This document shows positions 18,568-26,600 of a stretch of DNA of 64,000 nucleotides, in pieces (the stretch's first letter is position 1; each line of letters opens with the position of its first letter). The notes under the pieces were generated by a model. That model saw only the letters and a program-made list of their open reading frames with translations, made no database searches and was not told the DNA's origin. The translations under genes and the position numbers were made by a program. Origin of the DNA: an uncultured Bacilli bacterium (lineage in GTDB: Bacteria > Bacillota_I > Bacilli_A > RF39 > UBA660); assembly GCA_934091055.1 (NCBI GenBank), contig CAKOKN010000002.1, forward strand, positions 1 to 64,000. Direction: 5' to 3'.

Positions 18568-19406
18568 TATTCTCTAATCACTTTCCCATCTAAATTACAA
18601 ATATATGCATTCGGTAATTTACTTTTAATATAGTCTAATTTATAATTATCTTTTTCATATATTCTACCTACTAAGACGCCTTCAATAAATACTGGAGGAA
18701 TACCAAATACAATAGCACTTTCTCTATTAGTAAAAAAGTCATCTCTAATATCATTAATAAAATGATTATATATTTTATCAACTACAAAAGATTTTAGTAT
18801 TTCTTTATCAAAGTCTAATCTAAAAATATCTCCTTCAAGTAGACTTTTAGCCTCTTTACTTTCCATATTAAGAATAAAACCAATTTGAACATAATCTTTT
18901 TGAAGATTAGGAAGAAATCTTGCCTCTTTAGTTTGCTCGACGAACCATTTACTATAATCGTTATTTTTAATTTCATTTTCTATATCAGAAATAGCTATAA
19001 GTTTAGTTCTTTTAATTTCTTCAGCTGCTTCTGTTCTGTAACCATCACCAACAAATTCAATAGTGCAGCCACTATAAAGATTAATATAATCAGATAGCAT
19101 CATATCTTTTTGAATATTCCAGAATCCTACACAATAAGGATATTTTTGCCTAAATTCATTACTTCTAAAAGTACCAGCAGTAAATCCATCTTGTGCAATA
19201 ATATCTAGTCCATCCATATTTTTATAGGTACCATGCATAAAAGTACCTTTCTTTAAATAAACATTATCCCCCAATTTATAACTATGTTTATCTAACTCAA
19301 AATTATCTTTATATTCATAAAACTTATTTATTTGATTAATTAATAACTCTTTAGTTTTACCTACGAAGTTATCATTAACATATTTTATATATTCTTCCTT
19401 ATTCAT
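18567..19406 (-). CDS. Putative ADP-ribosyltransferase-fold protein (PARP/Tpt1/DarT-like)
   Basis: No specific family was recognised for this ~279-residue soluble protein, but the layout resembles the H-x-E branch of ADP-ribosyltransferases. KKGTFMHGT (H58) is followed by LDIIAQDGFTAGTF, the usual HG[ST]...I...GF strand-helix pattern. RESAIVFGIPPVFIEGVLVG near residues 228-247 resembles the C-terminal catalytic-Glu strand (E229). The start is ATG 19406, behind AGGTGAT; the upstream GTG lies inside that site. It sits 17 bases after a HIT-family gene and overlaps the histidine-phosphatase start by one base, forming a tight operon. Alternatives are an RNA 2'-phosphotransferase relative or an uncharacterised metabolic enzyme. 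Confidence 0.45.
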   Translation of the reverse strand: MNKEEYIKYVNDNFVGKTKELLINQINKFYEYKDNFELDKHSYKLGDNVYLKKGTFMHGTYKNMDGLDIIAQDGFTAGTFRSNEFRQKYPYCVGFWNIQKDMMLSDYINLYSGCTIEFVGDGYRTEAAEEIKRTKLIAISDIENEIKNNDYSKWFVEQTKEARFLPNLQKDYVQIGFILNMESKEAKSLLEGDIFRLDFDKEILKSFVVDKIYNHFINDIRDDFFTNRESAIVFGIPPVFIEGVLVGRIYEKDNYKLDYIKSKLPNAYICNLDGKVIRE

Positions 19407-19423
19407 AAAAATCACCTAAATTG

Positions 19424-19861
19424 TTAATTTGAAATATTAAATTCTTCTTTCATCATTTCGTATAACTTTAATCTTTCCTCTTTAGTAAAAATATCTTTCT
19501 GTCTTTTAAATTTACTATTCGACCATTTCCAGAAATTGTAACCAAAGTGTTTATCAATATACACTTTATTAAACAAATTTAATTCCTTTTTATATCTAGG
19601 AACAAACCAAAAATGGACATGAGGAGTTTCATTGTCTCTGTATGCATTGTTCATTAAGCAAGCTAAATTATACATTGTAGGATTAAATAATTTATTACAT
19701 ACTCTTTCCAACTCTTTTTCTAATACTCCAAGTTCTATCCATTCTTCACTAGTCATATCACTAATTTTTTCTTTATGACCAGAAATAATACAAGCACCTG
19801 GAAACTCTTGACACCAATCTTGAAATACTACTTCAAAATATTTACCCCTATATAATTCCAT
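19424..19861 (-). CDS. HIT-like nucleotide hydrolase/transferase
   Basis: This 145-residue protein carries the histidine-triad core PHVHFWFVPRY (H81 and H83; the third triad position is substituted) after LACLMNNAYRDNETP, and an N-terminal FPGACIISGHKE segment typical of HIT-domain proteins. HIT enzymes cleave nucleoside phosphoramidates, dinucleoside polyphosphates or AMP/ADP-ribose derivatives. It is the first gene of the three-gene operon with the ADP-ribosyltransferase-like and histidine-phosphatase genes. The start at 19861 has a rather distant AGAAGGGA. The third His replacement makes the exact activity uncertain. Confidence 0.75.
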   Translation of the reverse strand: MELYRGKYFEVVFQDWCQEFPGACIISGHKEKISDMTSEEWIELGVLEKELERVCNKLFNPTMYNLACLMNNAYRDNETPHVHFWFVPRYKKELNLFNKVYIDKHFGYNFWKWSNSKFKRQKDIFTKEERLKLYEMMKEEFNISN

Positions 19862-20141
19862 TAAAATTTATCAGTCCCTTCTAAATGATACTATACACCA
19901 ATTCTATGATAACATAAAAACATAAAAAAATTACACAAATTATTTAATGTTTACAAAATTTTACAGATTTAATAAATTAAAAAAAGTATTTTTTAAAAAC
20001 TAAAAAATACTTTCTGCTTCTCTATATTTAGTAAGGTTTAATATAATCCTTACTATTAACCTTTTAATAATTGGTCTATTAGTAATCAATCTTTTTGTTT
20101 TACATACCATTTTTTTACATCTTTTATCTAATATTAGTTTA
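19862..20141. other. 280-bp AT-rich intergenic region with hairpins
   Basis: It carries the upstream region of the HIT operon, an inverted repeat AAAGTATTTTTT/AAAAAATACTTT (~19984-20012) and AGTAAGG/CCTTACT (~20029-20055) that may end the coupling-ATPase transcript. No credible coding frame was seen. Confidence 0.5.
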
Positions 20142-21476
20142 TTACTTTATAAAAAATAATTTAATATCATTTTTTTCAAGTTTAGGTAATTCTAAAGATC
20201 CTTTTTTTATATTCCAATTAATTTCATAATCAGGAAGAACCTTAGTTTTAATAGGCATCATCCTAGGTACTAAAATAACCTCATTAAAGAAATCTATAGT
20301 TTTTAATTCTTCAATTGAAATAAGAGGTCCTTTATTAGTATTACCGCATAATTTACTTACTTCTTCTAAAGTATATAAATCATTTGCTAATAAATAAATA
20401 ATATTATCAAAGCACATTCTAATTAATTCAGTATTTTTACTACCATAAACATTATTTAAGTTAGTAAAGTTTTTAACAAAAGCAGTAATTTTAATATTAA
20501 TTCCTCTAGCATAATTAAACTTACTATAAAAATCTACTATAGGTAATAAACTATCAAATTCATCAATAACTAAGTTAAATCTTTCTTTTTTATTACCATA
20601 TAATTGAACACTACAAAAGATTTGATCCAATAATATAGTAATTAAATTATTAACATAACTTGAAATACCACTTATCACTATAATTGCAGTTTTTTCATTA
20701 CCAATATTAGTTATGTCAAAGTCTGTTTTAGACATTGCATTAGATAATCTTTCTTTAGTAACAAACTTTTTAATTCTTTGATTAAATGTTACTAAAATAC
20801 CAGCCTTTGTTTCAGGAACAGTACCAAGTGTATTAAACAAATATTGATATGTACTAGAGTTTCTATCTATTGTATCAATAATATTTTCTTTGCTATTATT
20901 TATTTGCTCAGATAAAGAAACTACACTATTTAAATTAATTTCTTCTTCTTTAGCATTATCAAATAAATATAGAACAAGACCAACAAAATATTCTATCGCA
21001 GTATTTTCCCAGAATATATCAGAATTATCATTACTATCATGTAATAAATAATATCCAATATTTTCTAACATTTCAATAGCCTTATCCTTATTATCATTTT
21101 TATATAATTCATAAGGAAAAGTAAGTACATTATAATAGTTTCCTTTTTCTAGGTTAGCATAGTCTAATACTATAATATTATAATTATTATTTTTTAATTC
21201 ACCACCTATCTCATCTAAAATTTCCCCTTTTACATCATTAATAAATAATGATTCTCCAGCCTTAATAGCAAGTTTAATTTGTGGTAACATAACACTTTGT
21301 GTTTTACCACTACCAGGAGCACCAATAACAATAGTATGAGAATTATCATCTTTTATATATAATTTATTTTTATCATATCCCATTGGTATTCCTGATTTTT
21401 TGATATCTGAATTAATATCTACTTCTTTGAGAAATTTTAACATTTCCTCTTTAGTAGCCCATCTTGCATAATTCAT
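20142..21476 (-). CDS. VirD4/TraG-type coupling ATPase lacking membrane anchor
   Basis: The ~444-residue product belongs to the type IV coupling protein (conjugative DNA transfer) family. It begins MNYARWATKEEML, like the post-membrane region of TraG proteins of Gram-positive ICEs. Walker A is GAPGSGKT (52-59), followed by SLFINDVKGEI, and the Walker B-type segment is FNLVIDEFDSLLP. The start is ATG 21476 behind AAAGGAGATGA; the longer frame upstream has no ribosome site. The N-terminal transmembrane helices of genuine T4CPs are missing and no relaxase, VirB4 or other mating gene is near. It may be a domesticated remnant or a cytosolic DNA pump. Confidence 0.8.
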   Translation of the reverse strand: MNYARWATKEEMLKFLKEVDINSDIKKSGIPMGYDKNKLYIKDDNSHTIVIGAPGSGKTQSVMLPQIKLAIKAGESLFINDVKGEILDEIGGELKNNNYNIIVLDYANLEKGNYYNVLTFPYELYKNDNKDKAIEMLENIGYYLLHDSNDNSDIFWENTAIEYFVGLVLYLFDNAKEEEINLNSVVSLSEQINNSKENIIDTIDRNSSTYQYLFNTLGTVPETKAGILVTFNQRIKKFVTKERLSNAMSKTDFDITNIGNEKTAIIVISGISSYVNNLITILLDQIFCSVQLYGNKKERFNLVIDEFDSLLPIVDFYSKFNYARGINIKITAFVKNFTNLNNVYGSKNTELIRMCFDNIIYLLANDLYTLEEVSKLCGNTNKGPLISIEELKTIDFFNEVILVPRMMPIKTKVLPDYEINWNIKKGSLELPKLEKNDIKLFFIK

Positions 21477-21567
21477 TATATCATCTCCTTTCAAAAACAT
21501 TATATTGCTAAAAATATATAAAAAGTTAAACAAAAATGGCTTTTTTATGATAAAATATATCTAGGAA

Positions 21568-22044
21568 GTGATTTTTATTTATTCTAACGAACTAGTATGT
21601 AATATTTTAAAATATATTAATAATAATATAAATACAGAAATTACTATAATAAATCTAAGTAATATTTTTAGTTATGATAAAACATATATTATGAAAAAAT
21701 TTAAAAAAGAACTAGGATTAACTATCGTAGAGTATATAAATAATAAGAGAATACTAAATAGCCTAAGTGATTATAAACTAAATACTACTATATTAAGAAT
21801 AGCCTTATTAAATGGTTATAATAGTATAGAGTATTATTCCGAAATCTTTAGAAATTTAATAGGAGTCTCACCAAGAGTATATAAAAGATTTACAACTCCA
21901 TTAAACAATTTAAATGAAGAAGTAACAAATACAATAAGAAATTCAATATCTAATTTAATTAATATTGAAAATAAGATACAGAAATATTTAAGTAATCAAA
22001 AACCAAAAGAATTACCAGTCAGAAAATTATCAATATTTAAATAA
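21568..22044 (+). CDS. AraC/XylS-type HTH regulator without sensor domain
   Basis: This 158-residue protein is essentially the bare AraC DNA-binding domain. The first HTH is INLSNIFSYDKTYIMKKFKKELG, written here in part as LSNIFSYDKTYIMKKFKK, and the second is IALLNGYNSIEYYSEIFR followed by LIGVSPRVYKR, the family signature. A ~50-residue C-terminal tail follows, with no effector domain. The start is uncertain: GTG at 21568 sits almost on top of AGGAAGTGA, so a non-standard ATT start at ~21577 is possible. It is divergent from the coupling ATPase across ~90 bp and may regulate it. Confidence 0.75.
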   Translation: MIFIYSNELVCNILKYINNNINTEITIINLSNIFSYDKTYIMKKFKKELGLTIVEYINNKRILNSLSDYKLNTTILRIALLNGYNSIEYYSEIFRNLIGVSPRVYKRFTTPLNNLNEEVTNTIRNSISNLINIENKIQKYLSNQKPKELPVRKLSIFK

Positions 22045-22046
22045 AA

Positions 22047-22126
22047 AACAAAAAATGCACATTTTTCTTAAAATTTTGTGCATTTTTATATATTTTTAGT
22101 ACTACTTTGCACAATGATTGTGCATT
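22047..22126. repeat. Fic-flanking repeat, downstream copy
   Basis: About 80 bp nearly identical to 23343-23425. It contains two inverted repeats: AAAAATGCACA...TGTGCATTTTT (22051-22087) and the perfect TGCACAAT-G-ATTGTGCA (22108-22124). It lies between the AraC-type and fic 3' ends and could act as terminator and/or operator. Confidence 0.8.
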
Positions 22127-22127
22127 T

Positions 22128-23207
22128 TTATACAGAATCTTTTCCTAAAAAAACATTATAAATAGATTTATATTTATATGCAAGTTTTGCATAAGTAGAG
22201 TCCTCCACTAAAATATTCATTTGTACTAATTTATCAATAGCAGTAGAAACAGCATTTCTTGAGACACCAGATAAATTTTCAATTTCTTTTTTAGTAAAAA
22301 CGATTTGTTGCATCATAATGGGCATAATTCTATACATAACATTTCTTTTTAATGGTTTTATTTTTTCCATATCTTCGTTATATATTTGTTTAATTCTATT
22401 AATTTTTGCTATATAATTTTCACATTGTTCAATAATACATTGTAAAAAGAATTTTATAAAACCTAACATATTTCCTTTTCTACTTTCATTTAAAAATCTG
22501 TGATAACTGGGCTTATATAATTCAATTACTTCTGATAGAAATAGAATTGGTTCATCACCAGTAAGCATAGCAAGTTGAATAGGAATCAAAGCCCTACCTA
22601 ATCTACCATTTCCATCTCTATAAGCATGAATAGTTTCAAATTGTGAATGTGAAATAGCTAAATTTATAAATATAGGATCAACGAAAGCATCATTCATATA
22701 TTTAAATAAATTATTTAGTAGTATTGGAACTTCTTCAGGTACTGGTGGTACAAAAATAGCTTCGTTAATAGTACATCCTTTTGGTCCAATCCAGTTCTGA
22801 ATATTTCTAATATGGCCTGGTTCCTTTTCATTACCTCTAACACTATCTAAAAGAATTTTATGTATATCATTAACAAATATTAAATTAATTTCTTTATTCT
22901 TTTTTAAATATTCTTTAGAATAATTGATAACACTTTTTAAATTTTGAATTTCCTTATTTTCATCTGTTTGAGGCATATATTTTAAATAATACACATCATC
23001 TTGTGAAATTTGTGTACCTTCAATCTGAGTAGATTTAAAACTTTCTGTAAGTATAATTGAATCTAGGAAAAATTTTGAGTCAAAGTCCATATTTTTTAGA
23101 CAAGCTTTATATTCTCCATATTTAGCATTAGCATCAGATATTAGTCTTAATAAATCCTTATCTATGGAGTATTCGATAGGTAACTCTTTTACTTTAATTG
23201 GTTCCAT
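22128..23207 (-). CDS. Class II Fic-domain protein (AMPylase-type) with C-terminal winged helix
   Basis: This ~359-residue Fic/DOC protein likely transfers AMP to a target hydroxyl. The catalytic loop is HAYRDGNGRLGR (H194-R205), close to the consensus HPFxxGNGRxxR. An N-terminal inhibitory motif STQIEG (59-64, inhibitory E63) fits (S/T)xxxE(G/N), placing it in class II. The C terminus (~290-345) has a winged-helix segment (FTKKEIENLSGVSRNAVST). The start is ATG 23207, 6 bases after AGAGGTG. The gene is bracketed by ~80-bp repeats full of TGCACAA/TTGTGCA palindromes, suggesting that the wHTH binds them and autoregulates, which is inference. Confidence 0.9.
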   Translation of the reverse strand: MEPIKVKELPIEYSIDKDLLRLISDANAKYGEYKACLKNMDFDSKFFLDSIILTESFKSTQIEGTQISQDDVYYLKYMPQTDENKEIQNLKSVINYSKEYLKKNKEINLIFVNDIHKILLDSVRGNEKEPGHIRNIQNWIGPKGCTINEAIFVPPVPEEVPILLNNLFKYMNDAFVDPIFINLAISHSQFETIHAYRDGNGRLGRALIPIQLAMLTGDEPILFLSEVIELYKPSYHRFLNESRKGNMLGFIKFFLQCIIEQCENYIAKINRIKQIYNEDMEKIKPLKRNVMYRIMPIMMQQIVFTKKEIENLSGVSRNAVSTAIDKLVQMNILVEDSTYAKLAYKYKSIYNVFLGKDSV

Positions 23208-23256
23208 TTTCATCACCTCTGCAAAAATAATACCATAAAAAAATCAAAAAGTAAAG

Positions 23257-23293
23257 AAAAATGCACAATATACTTAAATTTTTGTGCATTTTT
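23257..23293. promoter_or_regulatory. Inverted repeat ATGCACAA/TTGTGCAT upstream of fic
   Basis: AAAAATGCACAA (23257-23268) and TTGTGCATTTTT (23282-23293) are exact reverse complements separated by 13 bases, ~50 bp before the fic start. The same half-sites recur in the flanking repeats. Confidence 0.6.
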
Positions 23294-23342
23294 ACAAATT
23301 TTGACATATTTTTTTTATAAAAAGTGCATAAATATCTATAAA

Positions 23343-23425
23343 AAACAAAAAAATGCACAATTTTCTTAAAATTTTGTGCATTTTTATATATTTATAGTAC
23401 TGCTTTGCACAATGATTGTGCATTT
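23343..23425. repeat. Fic-flanking repeat, upstream copy
   Basis: It matches 22047-22126 in direct orientation over ~80 bases with few differences, including TGCACAAT-G-ATTGTGCA at 23406-23422 and the intervening TTTTATATATTT.AGTACT stretch. Together the copies bracket the fic gene. Confidence 0.8.
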
Positions 23426-23494
23426 TTTGACATTTCCAAATAATTTTGCATATTTTTAATTAAAAAAATTTAATATCATATATAAACAATACAT

Positions 23495-23574
23495 AAATTT
23501 AAAGACTATAAGGCTTTAAATTTTCAAATAAAGACATTAGGCTTTATTTGATAGTGAGAGACCTTAGACTCGAA
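23495..23574 (-). repeat. Hairpin array D (three modules, opposite orientation)
   Basis: Read on the minus strand, unit 1 is TTC-GAG-TCTAAGGT-CTC-TCACTA (23574-23552). Module 2 pairs CAAATAAAG with CTTTATTTG (23525-23550), and module 3 pairs AAATTTAAAG with CTTTAAATTT (23495-23523). It is the only family member in this orientation and lies 3' of polC. Confidence 0.88.
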
Positions 23575-23585
23575 CTAAAAATAAA

Positions 23586-23609
23586 AGAAGCATATAATCT
23601 TATGCTTCT
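23586..23609 (-). terminator. polC terminator
   Basis: AGAAGCATA pairs with TATGCTTCT around a six-base loop, followed on the minus strand by TTTATTTTTAG, 7 bases after the polC stop. Confidence 0.85.
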
Positions 23610-23615
23610 AACTAA

Positions 23616-26600
23616 TTAAAATAAACTAAGCTGACTAGTCTCAGGCATACCACTAAATATACCCATACTTCTCATCTTTTCAATTAAAGTTTGCGATACC
23701 TTACATCTAGTTTGAAAGTCCTCAATACTAATAAATGGTGCTCTTTCTGCTTCTTTTTCAATATTCTTAGCAACAACATCACCTAGACCATCAATAGCTC
23801 TAAATGGAGGAATAATAGTCTTATCATCACCTACAGTAAATATCATACCCTTACTCTTATATAAATCATAAGGAGCAACCTTAATACCTCTCGCAGCCAT
23901 TTCTAATGCTACTTTCAAACATTCAGATACACCATTCTCCTTATTCGTAGCATCATATCCTTTACCTTCAATCTCCGTAAGAACTCTCTTAATATCATCA
24001 TAACCCTTAATCATAGCCTCTATATCAAAATCAGTAGCCTTAGTACTATACCAACTAGCATAGAAGTACGCAGGCATATGTACCTTATACCAAGCAATTC
24101 TAAATGCACTAATAACATAAGCAGCAGCATGTGCTTTCGGGAACATATACTTAATCTTAAAACAGCTATCAATAAACCAAGACTCAATACCAGCCTTTTC
24201 CATAGTTTCCTTATGCTTAGCCCAAGTTTCAGGATCCTTACTAGCTTTACCCTTACGAACAAACTCCATTATCTTAAATGCCTTAATAGGTTCTACACCG
24301 TGATACATAAGATAAACCATTATATCATCACGACATCCAATAACCTCTTTAAATGGAACAATATTATTCTTAATAAGTTCTTGAGCATTACCAAGCCATA
24401 CATCAGTACCATGTGATAATCCAGATATCTTAATTAACTCTGCAAAAGTAGTAGGCTTAGTTTCATATACCAAACTAATAGTAAATGGAGTACCAAACTC
24501 AGGAATACCAAGAGTACCAGTATCACACATAATCTGTTCGTTAGTAACACCCAAAGCTTTAGTAGAAGTAAATATACTCATCGTATCCTTATCATCAAGA
24601 GGAACCTTAAGAATATCCGTACCAGATAATTCCTGAATAAGTCTAAGCTGAGTCGGATCAGAGTGACCTAGTATATCAAGTTTAAGTAAATCCTGATCAA
24701 TAGCGTGGTAATCAAAGTGTGTTGTCCTCCAAGCACTCGTCGGATCTTCCGCTGGAAATTGGAAAGGAGTAAAGTCAGATACATCCATATAATCAGGTAC
24801 AACAACAATACCACCAGGATGCTGACCAGTCGTTCTCTTAACACCAGTACATCCCATAGCAAGTCTCTCTATCTCACAAGACCTCTTATTAGTAATACCC
24901 TTATCTTCAAAAAAACCCTTAACAAAACCAAAAGCAGTTTTCTCAGCAACAGTACCAATAGTACCTGCTCTATAAACATTATCAACACCAAATAATACCT
25001 TTGTATATTCATGTGCAGATGCTTGATTCAAATCCGAAAAGTTAAGGTCAATATCTGGTACCTTATCAGCATTAAAACCAAGGAATGTAGCAAATGGCAT
25101 ATCCTGACCATCTTTATATAATCTCTCCCCACATACAGGACACATCTTATCAGGCAAATCAAACCCACTAGAATAAGTAGCACCTAAATCCTTACCATCA
25201 TCATCCTTAAATATACTATGCTTACACTTTAAACATCTATAATGAGCAGGAAGAGGATTAACCTCCGTAATACCCATCATCGTAGCTACAAAAGATGAAC
25301 CAACACTACCTCTAGAACCAACCAAAAATCCCTCATCATTAGAGTGTTTAACAAGTCTTTGGGCAATTAGATATATCGGATCAAACCCACCTCCAATAAC
25401 ACCACCAAATAACTTCTTAACTTTCTTTTCTACGGTCTTATCAGTAAGTTCTCCGTCTTCCTCATTCCAGTGCTCTCTAGCATAATTAATAACTAGTTCG
25501 TTAACAGTATCATATCCGCTAATCAAAGTATTATGTAAATTCTCAAATAACTTACTCTCAAACTCTTCATTACTAATATCTGGGTATTCCTTTTTTAACT
25601 TTTCTTCCCAGCATTTATATACAATATTACCATATAACTCCGTAGATATTCTCTCTTCAATATTATGAGGTAAATTATCACCATACCAATCCTTAGCCCT
25701 ATTAAATACAAGGTCAGTAACTACTCTAGGACAGTCCAAATAAGACTTACCATCATCACTCTTAACCCTTGGTGAAAAAGGAATACCACCAGTATCAATA
25801 ATAACCTCAATCTCCTCTACCATATCAAGAACCTTATTCGTATTAGTAACAACTATCTCATAAGCCTCCTCTTCTCCGAGAAAAGCAAAATCATTAAGCA
25901 TCTCTTTTGTAGTTCTAAAATGCTGTGAAGGAATTGAAGTAATACTACTCTTAGCAAGAGGATGTCTGCCACCACCAGGTACCTTCTGATTAACAATAAT
26001 CTCTCTGTATATCTTGTCTTCTCTAGTAAAATGATGAACGTCCCCAGTAGCCACAATAATCTTCCCAGCCTCACGAGTAGCAGTAATGATCTTCTTAATA
26101 TGCTCTTTAATCTCAAACTCATCTTTAAAATCACTAGTCTGAATCAAATGACCGTATACTTCCGGAGGCTGTACTTCAACATAGTCATAGAAGTTAATAA
26201 TATTAGTAAGTTCTTCACCCTCTTTACTTCTAGCCTCAATAAATACTTCACTTTCGTAGCAGCCACTACCAATAATAAGGCCCTCTCTTAGTTCATTAAG
26301 CCTGCTTCTAAGTATTCTCGGAGTCTTATATAAATAAGTAGTATTAGCAAGAGATATAATCTTAAATAAATTTTTAAGACCCTTCTTATTAAGAGCAATA
26401 GCATTAAAATGATATGTTCTACCAAATTTATATATCTCATCTTTAGGAATAAGCTTATCTAAATCACTAATCTTACTTAAATTCTGCATAGTAAGTTTAC
26501 TAATCATCTTATGAAATACATAAGCAGTACCTTCAGCATCATAATCCGCTCTATGATGAGCATCCTCTTCCCAAGGAACATTATATCTCTTAACCAAAGC

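Larger units (their letters stand above)
23208..23615. other. 408-bp gene-free region upstream of fic
   Basis: It holds the fic ribosome site, two TGCACAA-type inverted repeats (23257-23293 and the repeat at 23343-23425), the inverted hairpin array D (23495-23574) and the polC terminator (23586-23609). No coding frame is supported. Confidence 0.7.

Noticed and set aside
19862..20141. Possible small RNA gene in the HIT/coupling-ATPase gap
   Set aside because: Hairpins are short and A/T-only, with no promoter-terminator pairing I can defend.
22047..23425. CRISPR or type III toxin-antitoxin repeat array around fic
   Set aside because: Only two long and one partial copies, far apart and with a gene between; no spacer structure or tandem short repeats, and Fic is not a type III toxin.
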